Assembly (NCBI GenBank): GCA_012719955.1
Contig: JAAXZI010000243.1
Span: forward strand, 1 to 51,507
DNA from: Phycisphaerae bacterium
GTDB taxonomy: Bacteria; Planctomycetota; Phycisphaerae; UBA1845; PWPN01
Direction: 5' to 3'
Length of the DNA: 51,507 nucleotides
The notes beneath the pieces are model-generated. The model ran no database searches and was not told the DNA's origin. It saw nothing but the letters and a program-made list of their open reading frames with translations. This document shows, piece by piece, positions 49,453 through 51,507 of this stretch. Numbering within the stretch: the stretch's first letter is position 1; each line of letters starts with the position of its first letter. A program made the translations under genes and the position numbers.

Positions 49453-50700
49453 ATGCCAAACGAGTTCATCAATCCCAATTGGCATGTGGTCATCATCCAT
49501 TATCCGCTGGCGCTGTTGACCCTGGGGGTGCTGATCGAACTGTTCAGCCGGCGGACCAGCAGCCTGAAAACAGCCGGACGGTGGATGATCCTGCTGGGGG
49601 CGCTGTTGATCGTGCCGGCGTCCACCCTGGGCTTGTACGCCCTGCGCGACGTGGTCACCCCAGGGCCCATTGACGCTGCACAAACATGGCGCGAGGTGGT
49701 ACAGGAAAGCCCCTGGTCCGCGGCGCAATGGTCGATGATGAAATGGCATCTGCTGCTCATGTCCATTGCTGCCGGATTGTTCCTGCTGGGCGTCGTCGTG
49801 TGGCTGGGCGCGTCGGATGAAGCTCGACACTCGCTCCGCTGGCCCGTGCTGTTGGCGATGCTGGTGGGCGTGGGCCTCATGAGCGCCGGGGCGTGGCATT
49901 CCGGAGAAGCGATCTATCGCTATGGAACCGCCGTCGAGCGGAGCACAGCGGGGGCTGAACCGCCGCGCGAACCGGCAACGCAAACGGCCGCACAAGCGGG
50001 AACGGCGCCGGCCGGCATGGTGGAAGAGTCTCCGCAGCAGCCTCCGGCGGTCAGCCATCTGGCCGATCCTGACCATGCCCGGGAGCCGGTTAAGCCCGGG
50101 AGCTTGGAATATTACGTTCGCCCCTTGCAATTGCATCTGCTGCTGGCCGGTCTGACGGTGGCCACGGCCATCGCCGCGCTGGGTGTATCCTTCCGACGTT
50201 GGAACTGGCGGCCTCCCACGATCGCAGAAAGCCGGCTGGTCGAAACACCCCGCCCGGCGGAACCTGCGGGCGTGGCTCCGCGGCCCCCGGCCGAAGCGGG
50301 GGTGCCGACGACGGCTCCCGCCCCGCATCCCCTGGCCGTATCCCCCGTGCGCCCCGCCAGGTTCTGGTGGTTAACGCTCTTGTTCGGCGTGGGGACCGCC
50401 CTGGCCGGATTATGGTTCACGAGCGACTGGCGACTGGAGGAAGGCCTCCTGGGGCCGCTGCGTAACGCCGACAAACGCGCGGACATGCCGCGACTGTTCT
50501 TCCATGTGATTTTCGGGACCAGCACCGTCTTGTTGACGCTGCTGCTGGCGCTGATCACCTGGTTCAGTCGCCGAGCCAAAGCGGCGACGATTGTCTTTGC
50601 AATCCTTCTGCTGCTGGCGGTGGCCGCCCAGTTATGGCTGGGCATTCTCCTGCTCTTCGACTCGCACCACGGGCCGCTGTTCAGGTTCAATGCCGGGTAA
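49453..50700 (+). CDS. DUF2231-type multi-pass membrane protein
   Basis: A 415-residue inner-membrane protein; ATG 49453 with GAGAGGG upstream is chosen because the DUF2231 domain opens just after it (NPNWHVVIIHYPLALLTLGVL). Residues 1-160 hold four membrane segments with conserved His (IIHYPLAL, MMKWHLLLMS, GAWHSGEAIYRYG). A long Pro/Ala/Glu-rich loop (165-215) leads to another pair of segments, a second disordered stretch (250-290), and a C-terminal trio of segments with FHVIFGTSTVLLTL. The His pattern suggests heme or metal binding, as proposed for this family, but it is not proven. The downstream gene is close. Confidence 0.8.
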   Translation: MPNEFINPNWHVVIIHYPLALLTLGVLIELFSRRTSSLKTAGRWMILLGALLIVPASTLGLYALRDVVTPGPIDAAQTWREVVQESPWSAAQWSMMKWHLLLMSIAAGLFLLGVVVWLGASDEARHSLRWPVLLAMLVGVGLMSAGAWHSGEAIYRYGTAVERSTAGAEPPREPATQTAAQAGTAPAGMVEESPQQPPAVSHLADPDHAREPVKPGSLEYYVRPLQLHLLLAGLTVATAIAALGVSFRRWNWRPPTIAESRLVETPRPAEPAGVAPRPPAEAGVPTTAPAPHPLAVSPVRPARFWWLTLLFGVGTALAGLWFTSDWRLEEGLLGPLRNADKRADMPRLFFHVIFGTSTVLLTLLLALITWFSRRAKAATIVFAILLLLAVAAQLWLGILLLFDSHHGPLFRFNAG

Positions 50701-50723
50701 ATCGCCGGCGGCCGGGTGGAACA

Positions 50724-51476
50724 GTGCCAGGCATTCACATTGGGACCAGCGGATGGAACTACAGGCACTGGGCCAACGGGCGGTTCTATCCGCAGGGGCT
50801 CAAGCCCGGCGACTGGCTGCGATTTCTGGCCGGACATTTTGACACCGTAGAAGTGAATTACTCCTTTTACCGCATCCCCACCCGCGAATCCGTGGCCAAA
50901 TGGCAGGCCGCCACGCCGCCGGGTTTTCTCTTTGCCATGAAGTTGTGGCGCGGGATCACACAATTTCGCAAGTTGAGTGATCCGGCCGGATTCCTGGCTC
51001 AGTTCCTCTCGTCAGCCAACATCATGCCCCCGTCCCGGCGCGGGCCGCTGCTGGTGCAGCTTCCGCCGAGCATGGGCCTCCATCTCCAACGGCTGGACGC
51101 CTTTCTCATCGAGTTGGAGCGGCAAACGAACGCGTCGCCCTGGCGCGTGGCCGTGGAGTTCCGGCATCCAAGCTGGCTGGTGGAGCGGGTGTACCGTCTG
51201 CTGAACGAACATCGGGCGGCGGTGGTCCTGGCCGACTTGGGCCGGTGCCCGATCACCAAGCCCAACGACGTCGATTTCGTTTACGTCCGCCGGCACGGAG
51301 GGTGGCATCACCCGGAGGGAAGATACCTGCCCGAGCAGATCGCGGCCGACGCCGAACGGATCAAAGGCTGGCGGACGACGGGGAAGACGGTGTATGTGTA
51401 CTACAACAACGACCTCAACGGGCATGCGGTGGACAATGCGCGGGAACTGGCCGGGTTGGTCGGATTGAGGGAGTGA
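50724..51476 (+). CDS. DUF72 family TIM-barrel protein
   Basis: A 250-residue cytoplasmic protein. The GTG at 50724 is the likely start, since the family begins with IHIGTSGWNYRHW; GGTGGA lies upstream. Typical DUF72 segments follow: FYPQGLKPGDWLRFLAGHFDTVEVNYSFYRIP, FAMKLWRGITQFRKL, RRGPLLVQLPPSM, VAVEFRHPSWL, FVYVRRHGG and VYVYYNNDLNGHAVDNA. The fold resembles a nuclease or isomerase barrel. Function is unknown, though repair-linked roles have been proposed. It starts 24 bases after the DUF2231 gene and may be in one transcript with it. Confidence 0.93.
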   Translation: MPGIHIGTSGWNYRHWANGRFYPQGLKPGDWLRFLAGHFDTVEVNYSFYRIPTRESVAKWQAATPPGFLFAMKLWRGITQFRKLSDPAGFLAQFLSSANIMPPSRRGPLLVQLPPSMGLHLQRLDAFLIELERQTNASPWRVAVEFRHPSWLVERVYRLLNEHRAAVVLADLGRCPITKPNDVDFVYVRRHGGWHHPEGRYLPEQIAADAERIKGWRTTGKTVYVYYNNDLNGHAVDNARELAGLVGLRE

Positions 51477-51507
51477 GGGGACAGGAAGACAAGGGGACAA
51501 GGAGACA
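51477..51507. repeat. Degenerate tandem repeat at the window edge
   Basis: GGGGACAGGAAGACAAGGGG and ACAAGGAGACA continue beyond the window. This is the inverse of the CCTTGTCGC type at 48163-48222. Confidence 0.7.

Overview
The window is a GC-rich bacterial chromosome segment, most likely from a member of Planctomycetota (Phycisphaerae-like), and probably from a metagenome-assembled genome. This is inference. It rests on the gene mix (sulfatase, GH172, UroD-like methyltransferase homologue, many lipoproteins, Cys-pair zinc-ribbon fragments), on weak or variable Shine-Dalgarno sites with GTG and apparent CTG starts, and on the very large number of palindromic intergenic repeats. An NfnAB-type electron-bifurcating transhydrogenase suggests an anaerobic or facultative, fermentative life style; xylose isomerase, sulfatase, GH172 and trehalase suggest saprotrophic sugar use. 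No rRNA, tRNA, CRISPR array, prophage or plasmid backbone was found.

Layout: 1-6.4 kb xylose isomerase, a zinc-ribbon protein, a secreted sulfatase and an HD-GYP protein. 6.4-11.6 kb a UroD-like protein, a small lipoprotein, a Tat lipoprotein with NHL repeats and three tandem tail-collar (microcystin-dependent-protein-like) genes, ending in a decayed gene fragment. 11.9-20 kb a sugar isomerase/epimerase-like protein, a repeat-rich lipoprotein, an Old Yellow Enzyme, a patatin-like lipoprotein followed by a cholesterol-dependent-cytolysin-like lipoprotein, and a metallophosphoesterase. 20.2-26 kb proS, a 1.5 kb gene-poor stretch, then nfnA-nfnB. 26-31.4 kb a small gene overlapping a fungal-type neutral trehalase, then an IS630 remnant that separates a promoter and signal-peptide start from a lower-GC HEAT-like gene. 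31.5-39.2 kb GH172, a histone-H1-like protein, purB, pyrF, rsgA and a Na+/H+ antiporter. 39.3-51.5 kb a DUF192 protein, a PP2C phosphatase, TrkH, a secreted protein, a tetrapyrrole cluster (siroheme dehydrogenase, HemX-like, hemA), two Gly/Ala/Ser-rich secreted repeat proteins, a DUF2231 membrane protein and a DUF72 protein.

Two things stand out. First, the protein at 16506-18545 carries the pore-forming core of thiol-activated cytolysins (CDC family) but lacks the undecapeptide and the usual membrane-binding domain 4. Instead it has a lipoprotein signal, a long N-terminal region and an unrelated Cys-containing C-terminus, and it follows a patatin-like lipase. Second, at least four families of palindromic or tandem repeats are scattered through the window and have entered genes without breaking frame: about 45 codons in purB, about 36 codons in the trkH-like gene, and the last codons plus stop of the trehalase. 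The trehalase itself resembles the fungal neutral trehalase, including its calcium-binding motif, with a bacterial signal peptide added.
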